A stretch of 56,799 nucleotides of DNA from Opitutus sp. (GTDB lineage Bacteria > Verrucomicrobiota > Verrucomicrobiia > Opitutales > Opitutaceae), in contig PNJQ01000014.1 of the NCBI GenBank assembly GCA_013821985.1, positions 1-56,799 on the forward strand. Direction: 5' to 3'. A model generated the notes under the pieces. It did no database searches, was not told the origin of the DNA, and was given only the letters and a program-made list of their open reading frames with translations. Shown piece after piece: positions 43,336 through 52,202 of the stretch (within the stretch, counting starts at the first letter, position 1; each line of letters starts with the position of its first letter). The translations under genes were made by a program, and so were the position numbers.

Positions 43336-44490
43336 CTACCGTGCGGCGTGCGCTTCGCAGGCGCGCAGCACGCGGAGCGTGTTCTGCCCCCAGAGCTTCG
43401 CGAGGTTCTCGTCGTTCCAGCCACGCGCGCGGAGGGCGCGCGTAACGTTCGGGTAGTCCGCCACGTCGGTCAGGCCGTCGGGAAAGCCTCCGCCCCCGTC
43501 GAGATCAAAGCCGATGCCGACATGATCGATGCCCGCGACCGCGACGGCGTGTTCGATGTGGGCGACGACATCGTCGATCGTGCAATGCGGCGGCGGAAAC
43601 GCATCGTCGATTTTTTTCCACTCGCCGGCGAGCGAGGCCTTCACTTCGGGCGTGAGTTCGGCGTCCTTGAGTTTCAGCAAAAAATCCGCGGTCGCCGCCG
43701 TGAGCCCAGACGCGTCGCCGGGGGAATTTTTCAGCGCCACCGGCAGCGCGTTGATCTGGATGACACCCCCCTTCGCGGCGAGTGCGCGCAGCAATTCATC
43801 GCCGACATTGCGCGGGTGATCGCAGATCGCGCGCACGCCCGTGTGTGTGAGCAGCGGCGGCGTCCGTGAGAACTCGAGTAGATCCCACACCGCGTCGTCC
43901 GAGGCATGGGAACCGTCCAACGCGATCCCCAGGCGGTTGCACTCGGCGACGATCTCGCGACCGAACGGACTCAGCCCGCCCCACTCCGGCGCGCGCGGAT
44001 CAGTGGACGAATCGGCGACGTCGTTGTGCAACATGTGATTCAAGCCGAGCAGACGCACGCCGAGCGCGTGGAATTTGGCGACGTTGCCCGCGTCGCGGCC
44101 GAGCGAGTAGCTGTTTTCGATCGCGAGATAGAACGCGCGCTTGCCCGCGGCCTTGAGGCGCGGACCATCGTCGGCGCGGAGCGCGATGCCACACGTGGCG
44201 GAATTCTGCTGCAACACGGCATGGGTGCGCTCGAACACGCGTAGCGCCGCGTCGTGCGCGCGCGCGAAGCCCGACGGCGTGCGCGCGGCTTGCGTGACGT
44301 AAACCGCGAAGCCGAGCGCATCGAGTCCGCCGGCAATCATGCGCGGCAGGTCGCATTGCGAGCGGTCGGTCGCGCGCTCATGGCGGGCGGAAAAATCCCA
44401 GCCCTCGCGCATCAGCGACGCCGTGGGCGTGTCAATGTGCGTGTCGAAGGTGAAAAATGATTCCGGGAATCCCGCGCGTTCGCCAATCAT
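43336..44490 (-). CDS. Membrane-dipeptidase-type metallopeptidase (M19)
   Basis: A 384-residue zinc dipeptidase without a signal peptide. Metal ligands visible: His18 and Asp20 in FDTHIDTP, Glu125 in AIENSYSLG, the His in LTHTGVRAICDHPRN after GSHAS, and Asp in HVGIGFDLDGGGG near the C-terminus. Family enzymes cleave dipeptides, including D-amino-acid-containing ones, and some act on beta-lactams or N-substituted amino acids. It is the last gene of a four-gene operon, and its ATG overlaps the stop of the luciferase-like gene. In that setting it would hydrolyse an amide produced or consumed by the oxidoreductases (inference). Confidence 0.88.
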   Translation of the reverse strand: MIGERAGFPESFFTFDTHIDTPTASLMREGWDFSARHERATDRSQCDLPRMIAGGLDALGFAVYVTQAARTPSGFARAHDAALRVFERTHAVLQQNSATCGIALRADDGPRLKAAGKRAFYLAIENSYSLGRDAGNVAKFHALGVRLLGLNHMLHNDVADSSTDPRAPEWGGLSPFGREIVAECNRLGIALDGSHASDDAVWDLLEFSRTPPLLTHTGVRAICDHPRNVGDELLRALAAKGGVIQINALPVALKNSPGDASGLTAATADFLLKLKDAELTPEVKASLAGEWKKIDDAFPPPHCTIDDVVAHIEHAVAVAGIDHVGIGFDLDGGGGFPDGLTDVADYPNVTRALRARGWNDENLAKLWGQNTLRVLRACEAHAAR

Positions 44491-45464
44491 GTCCCGACGT
44501 TAGGTGCCGCGAGTTCCTCGGCAAGCTGCGGCAACACGGTCGCACCCAATTCCTCCAGCACGTCTCCGGCCGGGCGGCGCCCATATTTCAAATTGAGCGC
44601 GACATGATTCACGCCCATCGCGCGCAGCCGGCGCAGATGCTCGATCAGCCGGTGGCGTCCGAGCCGGAAGCCCAGGTGAATCGGTCGCGCCGGCGCGTCG
44701 GGCTCGTCGGTCAGGTCAATGTAGAGCGACTGCGCAAAGGGCTTCCATGCTCCGACCGCGGTGAGCCACTGGTGCACCCGGGTCTGTTGAGTCAGGACAT
44801 CGCGCGGATATTGCAGCCAACCGTCGGCGTGGTGCGCGATCCATTCGATCGTTTGCTGGCTGTGGCCGCCGACGAGCACCGGGATGCGACCGGCCGCCGG
44901 TTTTGGCACGAGATCGGCGCCGTCGAGCCGACCGAGCGGCGAGTCGATGACAGGGAACGTCTCCGCGAGCGCGCGCTCGATATAATCGAGCGACTGGCGG
45001 AAGCGGGCCCCGCGCTCCTCGAAATCCACGCCGAACGCCGGATACTCGATCGGTCGGTCGCCGCTCGCGACCCCGAGGACGAGGCGCCCGCCGGTGAGTT
45101 CGTTGACCGATGCGGCCGCCTTGGCGGTGTGGAGCGGATGCCTCAGCGGCAACACGATTGCCCCGGTGGCCAGCGCGATTCGCTTCGTCTGCGCTCCAAT
45201 GTAGGCGAGATAAACCCACGGATCAAAAACCTGTCCAACGTCTCCGAACGTCGGGTCAAGCAGCGGCACATCGCGAAACCAGAGCGCCGAAAAGCCGAGC
45301 TCCTCCGCACGACGAGCCAGGCGCACTTGATCCCGCATGGTCGGGAACGCACCGGCGAATGCCTCAATCGGAAAGAACACGCCCACGGTCAGGCGTCCGG
45401 GCGAAAAAAGGCCGCGGTAAGCGCGGTTCCATCGCCGGCTGGCCGGGTCAGTCGCGGGATTCAT
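44487..45464 (-). CDS. Luciferase-like flavin oxidoreductase (BA3436-type LLM family)
   Basis: A 325-residue TIM-barrel enzyme of the luciferase-like monooxygenase family. Typical segments are LTVGVFFPIEAFAGAFPTM, ARRAEELGFSALWFRDVPL, LATGAIVLPLRHPLHTAKAA, LTGGRLVLGVASGDRP and PVLVGGHSQQTIEWIA. The N-terminal wording fits the BA3436-like subgroup of unknown substrate. It would use reduced FMN or F420. The neighbours are a RidA protein (upstream, four-base overlap) and an M19 dipeptidase (downstream, four-base overlap), so an oxidative amide or amine catabolic step is likely, comparable in logic to RutA with RutC but not homologous as an operon. Confidence 0.85.
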   Translation of the reverse strand: MNPATDPASRRWNRAYRGLFSPGRLTVGVFFPIEAFAGAFPTMRDQVRLARRAEELGFSALWFRDVPLLDPTFGDVGQVFDPWVYLAYIGAQTKRIALATGAIVLPLRHPLHTAKAAASVNELTGGRLVLGVASGDRPIEYPAFGVDFEERGARFRQSLDYIERALAETFPVIDSPLGRLDGADLVPKPAAGRIPVLVGGHSQQTIEWIAHHADGWLQYPRDVLTQQTRVHQWLTAVGAWKPFAQSLYIDLTDEPDAPARPIHLGFRLGRHRLIEHLRRLRAMGVNHVALNLKYGRRPAGDVLEELGATVLPQLAEELAAPNVGT

Positions 45465-45943
45465 GGCAACGCTCCCGGGTCGGCGGCCGGCCGCACGCGA
45501 ACGGTGACCACGAGTTCAACGGTCGCATCGAGCGGCAGGCGCAGCGCGACAAACGCACTGCGCGCATGCCGGCCGCGTTCGCCGAGCGCTTCCCCGAACA
45601 CCTGCGACGCGTGGTCGAGCACCGCTGGCGCGTTATTCCAGTCGGGCGCGGCAGCGACGTGGCCCTCGACGCGCGCCAAGCTCACCACCCGCTCAAAGCC
45701 GCCGAGCGCGGCGCGGATCTGCGCGAGCACATTCAAAGCGGCGAGACGCGCGGCGTGGCTGGCCTCGTCCTCCGTCAACTCCGCCCCCACGCGCCCGGCA
45801 TACCGCAGTTGGGAGCCCCAGCGCGGAAACTGCCCGGAGAGGAACAGCCAGCCATCGACCATCACATGGGCGGCGTAGCGGCCGGCCGCTGGTGCTGGTG
45901 GCGGCAAGTGCGACTCACGGAAAGGCTCGGCGAGCGAAGTCAT
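45461..45943 (-). CDS. RidA/YjgF-family protein
   Basis: A 160-residue member of the Rid family, which hydrolyses reactive enamines or imines or aminoacrylates as homotrimers. The family signatures are WLFLSGQFPR in the first half and a C-terminal strand RSAFVALRLPLDATVELVV with the Arg and Glu positions of the active site broadly kept. Four bases separate it from the upstream dehydrogenase gene and its stop overlaps the luciferase-like gene. It probably clears an unstable imine or aminoacrylate-type product made by that enzyme. Confidence 0.82.
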   Translation of the reverse strand: MTSLAEPFRESHLPPPAPAAGRYAAHVMVDGWLFLSGQFPRWGSQLRYAGRVGAELTEDEASHAARLAALNVLAQIRAALGGFERVVSLARVEGHVAAAPDWNNAPAVLDHASQVFGEALGERGRHARSAFVALRLPLDATVELVVTVRVRPAADPGALP

Positions 45944-45947
45944 GACG

Positions 45948-46634
45948 TCAGCTCCGGGCGATGAGATGGGCCACGCGGTCCGCCTGACCCGGGCGCCATT
46001 TTTCGCCGAGCAGCCGCCAGTTCATGCGCGGAAAATATCCCTGCCGTTGGCCGAGTTCGGCGCTGAAGAGCGTCATGCGTTCGACGAAGCGCGCATTCGC
46101 GAGCTTGCCGGCATCGATGTAGCGGAACGGGGAACCCGCCACGAGCGACAGAAATTCCTGCTTGGCCGCCGCATCGTCACTGACGACGAAAACATCGCTC
46201 GGCGCCCCATCGAACAGCGGCTGATCGAATACTTCCCACCACACATTCTTAAACGCCCCCACGATACGCGAGCGCGGGAAGGTCTGCTGAATCTGTTCCG
46301 CGCCGCTCGTGTCCCACGGCAGAATGAAATCGTCGTAGCGGTCGTTGAACGGATTGGTGATGTCGATGAGCAGCTTGCCGTCGAACTGCGCGCGCAGCGG
46401 CGCGAGCGTCTCGAGCATGCCGTCGCGCAGAAACATCGCGGGCAGGAGAACCGGCGCCGCGGCGGCCTCCGCATAAGTGCCGGCGCGGATCGCGGCGTGC
46501 CCCAGGCCGCGGGCGATGCTTGCCGCGCGCTCCGGTGAGCGCGAGCCGAGGATGACTTGCTGGCCGGCGGCCGCAAACAGACGGGCGAGGCGGACGGCCA
46601 TGCGGCCGGTCCCGAGAATTCCAATGGTGGACAT
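45948..46634 (-). CDS. NADP-binding reductase, F420-dependent-NADP-reductase-like
   Basis: A 228-residue Rossmann protein. It begins STIGILGTGRMAVRLARLF with the GxGxM nucleotide motif, followed by ILGSRSPERA (Arg after the second strand favours NADP), a DITNPFNDRYDDF segment and AFKNVWWEVF, features of the NADPH:F420 oxidoreductase-like group that includes many proteins not using F420. It is first in the operon facing the LysR gene. It may supply or use reducing power for the neighbouring luciferase-like enzyme, or reduce an imine substrate directly. Confidence 0.82.
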   Translation of the reverse strand: MSTIGILGTGRMAVRLARLFAAAGQQVILGSRSPERAASIARGLGHAAIRAGTYAEAAAAPVLLPAMFLRDGMLETLAPLRAQFDGKLLIDITNPFNDRYDDFILPWDTSGAEQIQQTFPRSRIVGAFKNVWWEVFDQPLFDGAPSDVFVVSDDAAAKQEFLSLVAGSPFRYIDAGKLANARFVERMTLFSAELGQRQGYFPRMNWRLLGEKWRPGQADRVAHLIARS

Positions 46635-46737
46635 GAAGAACGAGTGGAGTTGGTGGAGGGCCGCTCCGGAATGGTGCGGCGGGCTGCACTATCGTTCCAC
46701 CCGGCGAGAAAACTAATTGATTGTTCGTCTCGGACGC

Positions 46738-46752
46738 ATAGACGGCGTCTAT
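46738..46752. promoter_or_regulatory. Perfect palindrome at the LysR gene start
   Basis: ATAGACGGCGTCTAT is a 7-1-7 perfect inverted repeat ending one base before the LysR-type ATG, in the divergent region between that gene and the F420-reductase-like operon. LysR regulators normally bind such sites in their own promoter region and control the divergent operon, so this is the likely recognition site. Confidence 0.6.
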
Positions 46753-46753
46753 C

Positions 46754-47665
46754 ATGCTTCCCTCGGACTTCGAACTGCGGCACCTGCGCTACTTCCTCGC
46801 GGTGGCGGAACTCGCGCACTTCACGAAGGCAGCGCGCCAGCTCCATGTCACGCAGCCGACGCTTTCACATCAGATCCGCCAGCTTGAGGACCGACTCGGG
46901 TTGCCGCTCTTCGACCGTGTTGGGCGGCAGGTGCGGCTGACCGCGGCGGGACAGGCGCTGCGGCCTTATGCCACGCGGGTGTTGCGTGAACTCGACGGAG
47001 CCCAGGCGGAACTCGGGGAGTTGCGCGGGCTGAAGCGCGGACGTCTGCGGGTCGGCGTCGTGCAGACGGTCAACGCGTGTGTCGTGCCCGACATCGTCAG
47101 TCGCTTCACAGCGGCGCACCCCGGAATCCAGGTCTCGTGCGCGGAGCTCGCCGTCGAGGACATCGAATCCGGTTTGGAAAGCGGGCGGCTCGACCTCGGC
47201 GTCGGATTCCTTCCTCCGGGCCAGGCCGGTCTGGAGGGAGAAAAGCTCTTCACGGAGGAACTGGTGGCCGTGGTGAGCGCGAGTCATCCCCTCGCGCGCC
47301 GGCGGGTGCTGCGCGTGGCCGAGATCGTGCGCGAACCGCTCGTGTTACTGGCGCCGCGGTTCTGCACGCGGCAGTTGATCGACCGGGCCTTTGCCGCCGC
47401 GCACGTCGTGCCGCGCGTCCAGTTGGAGATGAATTCGATCGAAAGTATCCTCGCCACGCTCCGCCAGGCGCCGCTCGCGAGCATCCTGCCGGCGCTCGCG
47501 CTTTGCCGGCGCGATATCGGCGTGCAGGCCATCGCACTGACTCAGCCAACCCCACGACGCAGCGTGGGGTTGTTGTGGCGCCGCGGCGCGCATCGACCGG
47601 TCGCGGCGCGGGCATTCGCCGATGCCACGACCGCCATCCTCAGGGAGCGCGGAGTGGCCCGGTGA
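46754..47665 (+). CDS. LysR-family transcriptional regulator
   Basis: A 303-residue regulator. The N-terminal winged helix-turn-helix ([52 protein letters not shown]) occupies residues 5-64; a linker helix and a periplasmic-binding-like effector domain follow ([33 protein letters not shown]). It is divergent from the four-gene operon of reductase, RidA, luciferase-like enzyme and dipeptidase and most probably controls it in response to a pathway metabolite. A perfect palindrome sits at its start. Confidence 0.9.
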   Translation: MLPSDFELRHLRYFLAVAELAHFTKAARQLHVTQPTLSHQIRQLEDRLGLPLFDRVGRQVRLTAAGQALRPYATRVLRELDGAQAELGELRGLKRGRLRVGVVQTVNACVVPDIVSRFTAAHPGIQVSCAELAVEDIESGLESGRLDLGVGFLPPGQAGLEGEKLFTEELVAVVSASHPLARRRVLRVAEIVREPLVLLAPRFCTRQLIDRAFAAAHVVPRVQLEMNSIESILATLRQAPLASILPALALCRRDIGVQAIALTQPTPRRSVGLLWRRGAHRPVAARAFADATTAILRERGVAR

Positions 47666-47780
47666 AGCGGAACGCACGCGAACACCGCACCGTGCGTGCG
47701 GGCCGTGGTCCAAGCGGCCCAAATCAATCTGCGGGATTGCGCTGGGGGAATTATTGGGCTCTTTTCCGCGCACTTCTCTC

Positions 47781-48725
47781 ATGTCCGCCCAAGTTGAAAA
47801 CGTCGTCATCGTCGGGACCGGCTGCGCCGGTTTGACCGCCGCCATCTACACCGCCCGCGCCAACCTGCAGCCGCTCGTCATCGAGGGCTCACTGCCGGGC
47901 GGCCAGCTCACGACGACGTCGGAGGTCGAGAATTTCCCCGGTTTCCCGGAGGGCGTCGATGGCTTCATGCTGATGCAGAACCTGCGCAAGCAAGCGGAGA
48001 AATTCGGCACGCGTTACGAGAGCGGCACGGTCGTCGCGCTCGACACGTCGGCGTGGCCGCACACGCTCCAACTCGCCGACCGCGCGATCAAGGCGAAGGT
48101 CGTCATCATCGCCACTGGCGCCTCGCCGCGCATGACGGGTATCCCCGGGGAAAAGGAGCTTTACGGCGGCAAGGGCGTGACGACGTGCGCGACGTGCGAC
48201 GGCGCGTTCTACCGCAACATGGAAGTCGCGGTCATCGGCGGCGGCGACAGCGCGGCGGAGGAGGCGTTGTTCCTCACGCGTTTCGCGAGCAAAGTTTATC
48301 TCGTGCACCGCCGCGATGCGCTGCGCGCCTCGAAGATCATGGCCGATCGCGCGACCTCGCACCCGAAAATTACGCCGGTGTGGGACAGCGTGCCGGTCGC
48401 CGTCGAGGGCGTCGAGGCCGGCGCCGTGAGCGGACTCAAGATCCGCAACGTGAAGACGAATGCGGAGAGCGTGCTCCCGGTAAAGGGCATCTTCGTCGCC
48501 ATCGGCCACGTGCCGAACACCGCGCCGTTCAAAGACGCCGTCGATACCGACGAGCAAGGCTACTTCGTCCCAGCCGCCGGTTCACAGGTGAAGACGAAGA
48601 CGCCCGGCGTCTATGTCGCCGGCGATTGCGCCGATCACGTTTTCCGTCAGGCCATCACGGCCGCCGGCATGGGTTGCCAAGCCGCGATCGAAGCAGAGCG
48701 CTGGCTGGCCGAGCACGGTGGCTAG
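47781..48725 (+). CDS. trxB: Thioredoxin reductase
   Basis: A 314-residue FAD/NADPH disulfide reductase that reduces thioredoxin. The redox pair is CATC at residues 136-139 ([11 protein letters not shown]). FAD motif: [14 protein letters not shown] (residues 8-21; the usual form is GSGPAG, so Cys replaces Pro). NADPH motif: [17 protein letters not shown], followed by [13 protein letters not shown]-terminal [27 protein letters not shown] is the second FAD motif. Start chosen at [11 protein letters not shown]; the open frame upstream is low-complexity. A REP repeat begins at the base after its stop. Confidence 0.93.
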   Translation: MSAQVENVVIVGTGCAGLTAAIYTARANLQPLVIEGSLPGGQLTTTSEVENFPGFPEGVDGFMLMQNLRKQAEKFGTRYESGTVVALDTSAWPHTLQLADRAIKAKVVIIATGASPRMTGIPGEKELYGGKGVTTCATCDGAFYRNMEVAVIGGGDSAAEEALFLTRFASKVYLVHRRDALRASKIMADRATSHPKITPVWDSVPVAVEGVEAGAVSGLKIRNVKTNAESVLPVKGIFVAIGHVPNTAPFKDAVDTDEQGYFVPAAGSQVKTKTPGVYVAGDCADHVFRQAITAAGMGCQAAIEAERWLAEHGG

Positions 48726-48759
48726 TTTGGTGGGAGGGGCTTTACGCCCCGACGTTGCA
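48726..48759 (+). repeat. Left REP-like inverted repeat of the RAYT unit
   Basis: This copy contains the hairpin GGGGC-TTTAC-GCCCC and begins TTTGGTGGGA. Its sequence up to CCCCGACGT is the exact reverse complement of the copy at 49294-49326. It starts immediately after the trxB stop, and the RAYT start codon ATG lies at its far end. Confidence 0.85.
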
Positions 48760-49292
48760 TGACCCCCACGGCTCACGGCTCGCGACTTCCTGGGGATGGC
48801 TACGCAGCGTTGCGCCGTTTTCGGTGGTCGGCCGAGGGGTCGAATTACTTTCTCACGTTCAACGCCACGAGACCGACTGATAAACTTGCGGGCTCCGAAC
48901 TATTGGCGCCAATCACAGCGGAGCGGGAGAAACTTGAGCACGAAGGCGACTGGATGGTTCGCACATGGGTGACGATGCCGGATCACATCCACGCGCTCGT
49001 TCGACTTGGCGTCAGGGCTTCGCTGGCAGAGAACGTCCGCCGTTTCAAAGGCCGGCTCGCACCGACGCTGCGCCGTAACGGACTCACCTGGCAGGACGGT
49101 TACTACGATCACCAAATGCGGGCCGACGAAGATGCTTTGCCAGTATTTCTCTACATCTTCCTCAATCCTTATCGCGCTGGGTTGGTCCGATCGGATGAAA
49201 AGTGGTCTGGCTTCTACTGGGCTCCGGAGGATTGGAAATGGTTCGCACCGTTCACAAATTCCGAGACTCCCTTTCCGGAATGGCTGCGCTAG
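48759..49292 (+). CDS. REP-associated tyrosine transposase (RAYT, Y1 type)
   Basis: A 177-residue IS200-like Y1 nuclease relative. The HUH-type metal motif is HIH in TWVTMPDHIHALVRLG, and the downstream tyrosine lies in WQDGYYDHQMR, followed by FLYIFLNPYRAGLV, all characteristic of RAYT proteins. RAYTs nick and move short REP hairpins. Here the gene is bounded by two inverted copies of a REP-like sequence with no other cargo, a complete REPtron-like unit between trxB and a VanY-type gene. An earlier ATG is not available. Confidence 0.88.
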   Translation: MTPTAHGSRLPGDGYAALRRFRWSAEGSNYFLTFNATRPTDKLAGSELLAPITAEREKLEHEGDWMVRTWVTMPDHIHALVRLGVRASLAENVRRFKGRLAPTLRRNGLTWQDGYYDHQMRADEDALPVFLYIFLNPYRAGLVRSDEKWSGFYWAPEDWKWFAPFTNSETPFPEWLR

Positions 49293-49293
49293 T

Positions 49294-49326
49294 TGCACGT
49301 CGGGGCGTAAAGCCCCTCCCACCAAA
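49294..49326 (-). repeat. Right REP-like inverted repeat of the RAYT unit
   Basis: Reverse-complement copy of 48726-48759 with one base fewer near the inner end. It is followed by a partial direct repeat (AAGCCCCTCCC appears again ten bases on). The reading frame of the carboxypeptidase downstream is open through it. Confidence 0.85.
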
Positions 49327-49342
49327 GCCCCTCCCTCGTCGC

Positions 49343-49858
49343 GTGGCGGAGCTCTGGACGCGACTCGGCATCCCGGTCGATTACCCGCGGGTGCGCGGGC
49401 TGCCGTTGCAGCGCGAGGCAATTCGCTTGGTGCTGGTTGGGCGCGCGCCGGATGACGGCAAAGCGGTGCGGCTCACGCCGCGCGCTGCCGCCGCGTGGAA
49501 AAAGATGCGCGCCGCCGCCGAGACCGACGGCATGACATTGCTGCCGCTTTCCGGCTTTCGCAGCGTGGCGCGGCAGACAACGATCATCCGCGCAAAGCTC
49601 AAAACCGGCCGGCCGCTCGCGGACATTTTGCGCTTCGTTGCCGCGCCCGGTTGCAGCGAACATCACACCGGCCGCGCGATCGACATCGGTTCTCCGGACG
49701 AGAGTGAGCATTTCGAGGCCGCGTTCGAGAAGACGAAGGAGTATCGCTGGCTGAAGCGGCGCGCCGGCGAATTCGGTTTCCGGCTTTCGTATCCCAAGAA
49801 CAATCCGCACGGCATCGGCTACGAGCCGTGGCATTGGTGCTGGCAGGCCGGCCGGTAG
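49343..49858 (+). CDS. VanY-type D-Ala-D-Ala carboxypeptidase (M15B), 5' end altered
   Basis: A 171-residue zinc peptidase core if started at the GTG at 49343; an ATG at 49280 gives 192 residues but reads through the REP repeat. Family motifs: LPLSGFRSVARQ, SEHHTGRAIDIGSP (His and Asp zinc ligands) and GYEPWHWCW (Glu and third ligand His). Such enzymes trim D-alanine from peptidoglycan stem peptides in the envelope, yet no signal peptide or membrane helix is present, which suggests that insertion of the RAYT unit removed the original N-terminus or that the protein works in the cytoplasm. Confidence 0.8.
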   Translation: MAELWTRLGIPVDYPRVRGLPLQREAIRLVLVGRAPDDGKAVRLTPRAAAAWKKMRAAAETDGMTLLPLSGFRSVARQTTIIRAKLKTGRPLADILRFVAAPGCSEHHTGRAIDIGSPDESEHFEAAFEKTKEYRWLKRRAGEFGFRLSYPKNNPHGIGYEPWHWCWQAGR

Positions 49859-49921
49859 CCCGCGACCTCCGGGCGCGGGACCACCCGTCCTCGGAGAGGC
49901 CGGGCTCCCTGTTGCAATCGC

Positions 49922-52063
49922 TCACGCCGCGCGTGGCTGCGTGTAGCGGGCGAGTGCTTCGCGCCACCAGGGCGCCAATTCGTCGAGCGGCCGCGTCCAG
50001 ACTTCGCGGTGGAGCCGCTCGATCGAGTTCGCATCGGCGAGCAGCGCGGTCTTTTCGTGCGCCTTGAGCGCCGCCGGACCCTCGCGCAGGAGGTGCTCCT
50101 GCATCATCGTGAAATACTCCGTGATGCTCGCCGCGCGGCCGGGACGGTCGCGGAGCTGGCAACGGTGCACGGCGTTGACGTAGGGATCGACGATGGCGGC
50201 GGTGAACGCGACGTCGCGTCCGTCCCAGGTTTCGCGCGCGGCGTCGTTTTCCTGCGCGTGCATCCGCGCTTCGAGGTCGCGCAGCTCCGCCGGGGGATCG
50301 ATTTCGTCGGGCGTGCAGAAGAGGCCCGCCTGGCGCGCGGCTTGTCCGACGCTGCGTTGCGCGGTAAGCGCGGAAAACGGGATCGAGAGCAGCATGCCCG
50401 CGAGCACGGGCGACATCCACGGCAGCAGGCCGGGCGCGAACATCGCGAGCAAAACGGTCCAGATCACGCCGAGGATCGTGTGGCCGCGATGCGTTTCGAT
50501 CGCCTCGGTCCAGTTGATGCGGTCCTCCACTTCGCGGCGTTGCGTCGCCCACTTTACGCCGCTGCCGAGCAGCGTGGAGACGACGAACTTCGCGTGGAAC
50601 AGCATCAGCATCGGCGCGAGCAGCGCGGAGAAGACCATTTCGAGCAGCACGCCGGCCGTGACTTTGCGCAAGCCGCCGTAGCGCGCGGTGCCGCCGGGTT
50701 GCAGCGCGAGGTCGAGCACCGCGAGAATCTTGGAGAGGAACAAGAGCACGAACGTGCCGATGACGAGCACGCCCGCCTGCGCGCCGGCGCCGAGGCCGAG
50801 CAAACCCGCGACGCCCGGCTCGGGCAGCCACGTGAGACCGGTTTCGGAAAAACCGATCATCACGAGCGTGCCGATGACGAGCGACACGAACCAGAAAAGA
50901 GACGACGTGTAGGCGAGGATGCCCATCGCGAGGTGGATGCGGCTGATGTGCCGCAGTCCCTTCGCGAGCAGCAGCCACGTGTGTTGCAGATTCCCCTGAC
51001 ACCAGCGGCGGTCGCGTTTCGCGTAGTCGATCAGCGACGGCGGACACTCCTCGTAGGAGCCCTCGAGCCCCGGCGTCAGCCACACTTCATAACCGGCACG
51101 CCGCAACAGCGCGGCTTCGACGAAATCGTGCGAGAGGATGCGTCCACCGAATGGTTCGCGGCCCGGCAGCTGCGGCAGTGCCGCGTAATCGATGAACGCC
51201 TTCACGCGGATGATGGCGTTGTGGCCCCAGTAGTTGCCCTCGCCCTGTTGCCAGTAATTCAGGCCGGCGAGAAAAATCGGGCCGTAGAGTCGCGCGGAGA
51301 ATTGCAGCACGCGCGCGAAGAGCGTCTCCGCGCCCATCAACACCGGCGCGGTTTGCACGAGGCCGGCGCGCGGGTTGCGCTCCATCAGTCGCACGAGCTG
51401 CACGATCGTGTCGCCGGACATGACACTGTCGGCATCGAGCACGACCATGTAGCGGTAGCGTTTGCCCCAGCGACGGAGGAAGTCACCGAGGTTGCCGGCC
51501 TTCTTGTTCGAGTTGATGCGGCGCTTCCGATAAAAAAGCCGGCCGCGCGCGCCGAGCTCGCGGCTGAGTTCGACCCACGCGAGTTCCTCCTTCACCCATT
51601 GATCGGGCTCGGTCGAATCGCTGAGGATGAAAAAATCGAAATGCTCCAGCTGACCCGTGCGTTCGAGGGAACGGTAGATCGCGCGCAAGCCGGCGAACAC
51701 GCGCGTGACATCCTCATTATAGACCGGCAACACGATCGCGGTCGGCGCGAGCGGGACCGTCGATGGATCGGCGGGCAGGGTGTTGAAGATCGTCGCGCGA
51801 TCGCCGCGCCCGCGGCGCGCGATGAAGCCGAAAAATGCCTGCGACGCGCCGAACGACAGCAGCCCGAACAGCAACGTGAACAACGCCCACACGATCCACG
51901 CGGAGCCTTTCAACGGCATGCCCCAGAGCAGATCGCCCATGAGGAACGAGCCGGTCGCAGTTACGAGCACGACGAAGGTCACGATGCCCGTGCGCCGGCG
52001 CGTGATGCGCGAAGGCGAGCGCAACTCAAAGTCCAACAGCGGAACTTTCCAGCGGAACGCCAT
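49922..52063 (-). CDS. opgH: Glucans biosynthesis glucosyltransferase H
   Basis: A 713-residue inner-membrane GT2 enzyme that polymerises the beta-glucan backbone of osmoregulated periplasmic glucans. Two N-terminal membrane helices (IVTFVVLVTATGSFLMGDLL and the next) precede the catalytic domain with VLPVYNEDVTRV, VLDADSVMSGD, SHDFVEAALLRRAGYEVW and RRWCQGNLQH, followed by several C-terminal helices. It is shorter at the N-terminus than the enterobacterial protein. The start MAFRWKVPLL at 52063 follows a 139-base gap with a strong hairpin, after the unknown gene that separates it from opgG. Confidence 0.9.
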   Translation of the reverse strand: MAFRWKVPLLDFELRSPSRITRRRTGIVTFVVLVTATGSFLMGDLLWGMPLKGSAWIVWALFTLLFGLLSFGASQAFFGFIARRGRGDRATIFNTLPADPSTVPLAPTAIVLPVYNEDVTRVFAGLRAIYRSLERTGQLEHFDFFILSDSTEPDQWVKEELAWVELSRELGARGRLFYRKRRINSNKKAGNLGDFLRRWGKRYRYMVVLDADSVMSGDTIVQLVRLMERNPRAGLVQTAPVLMGAETLFARVLQFSARLYGPIFLAGLNYWQQGEGNYWGHNAIIRVKAFIDYAALPQLPGREPFGGRILSHDFVEAALLRRAGYEVWLTPGLEGSYEECPPSLIDYAKRDRRWCQGNLQHTWLLLAKGLRHISRIHLAMGILAYTSSLFWFVSLVIGTLVMIGFSETGLTWLPEPGVAGLLGLGAGAQAGVLVIGTFVLLFLSKILAVLDLALQPGGTARYGGLRKVTAGVLLEMVFSALLAPMLMLFHAKFVVSTLLGSGVKWATQRREVEDRINWTEAIETHRGHTILGVIWTVLLAMFAPGLLPWMSPVLAGMLLSIPFSALTAQRSVGQAARQAGLFCTPDEIDPPAELRDLEARMHAQENDAARETWDGRDVAFTAAIVDPYVNAVHRCQLRDRPGRAASITEYFTMMQEHLLREGPAALKAHEKTALLADANSIERLHREVWTRPLDELAPWWREALARYTQPRAA

Positions 52064-52114
52064 GATCAGGAGAAGCTCGCCTCGCCGGCTGGAGTCGGCG
52101 TTGTGCGGTGCGGC

Positions 52115-52163
52115 GGGACCGCTGGGCGCGCCGCGAACGAGTTTCGGCGGGCCCAGCGGTCCC
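52115..52163. repeat. Long hairpin between the unknown gene and opgH
   Basis: GGGACCGCTGGGC (52115-52127) and GCCCAGCGGTCCC (52151-52163) form a perfect 13-base-pair stem, extendable by one pair, around a 23-base loop. It lies 52 bases before the opgH start. It could be a REP-type element or an RNA structure that lowers or stabilises downstream opgH message; there is no T-tract. Confidence 0.65.
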
Positions 52164-52202
52164 GGCCTCCCTCGCGCTGAGCATCCTGAAGAAGCGGATT
52201 CA

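Noticed and set aside
50009..52180. 723-codon plus-strand open frame
   Set aside because: Antisense to opgH, with low-complexity Arg/Glu/His composition.
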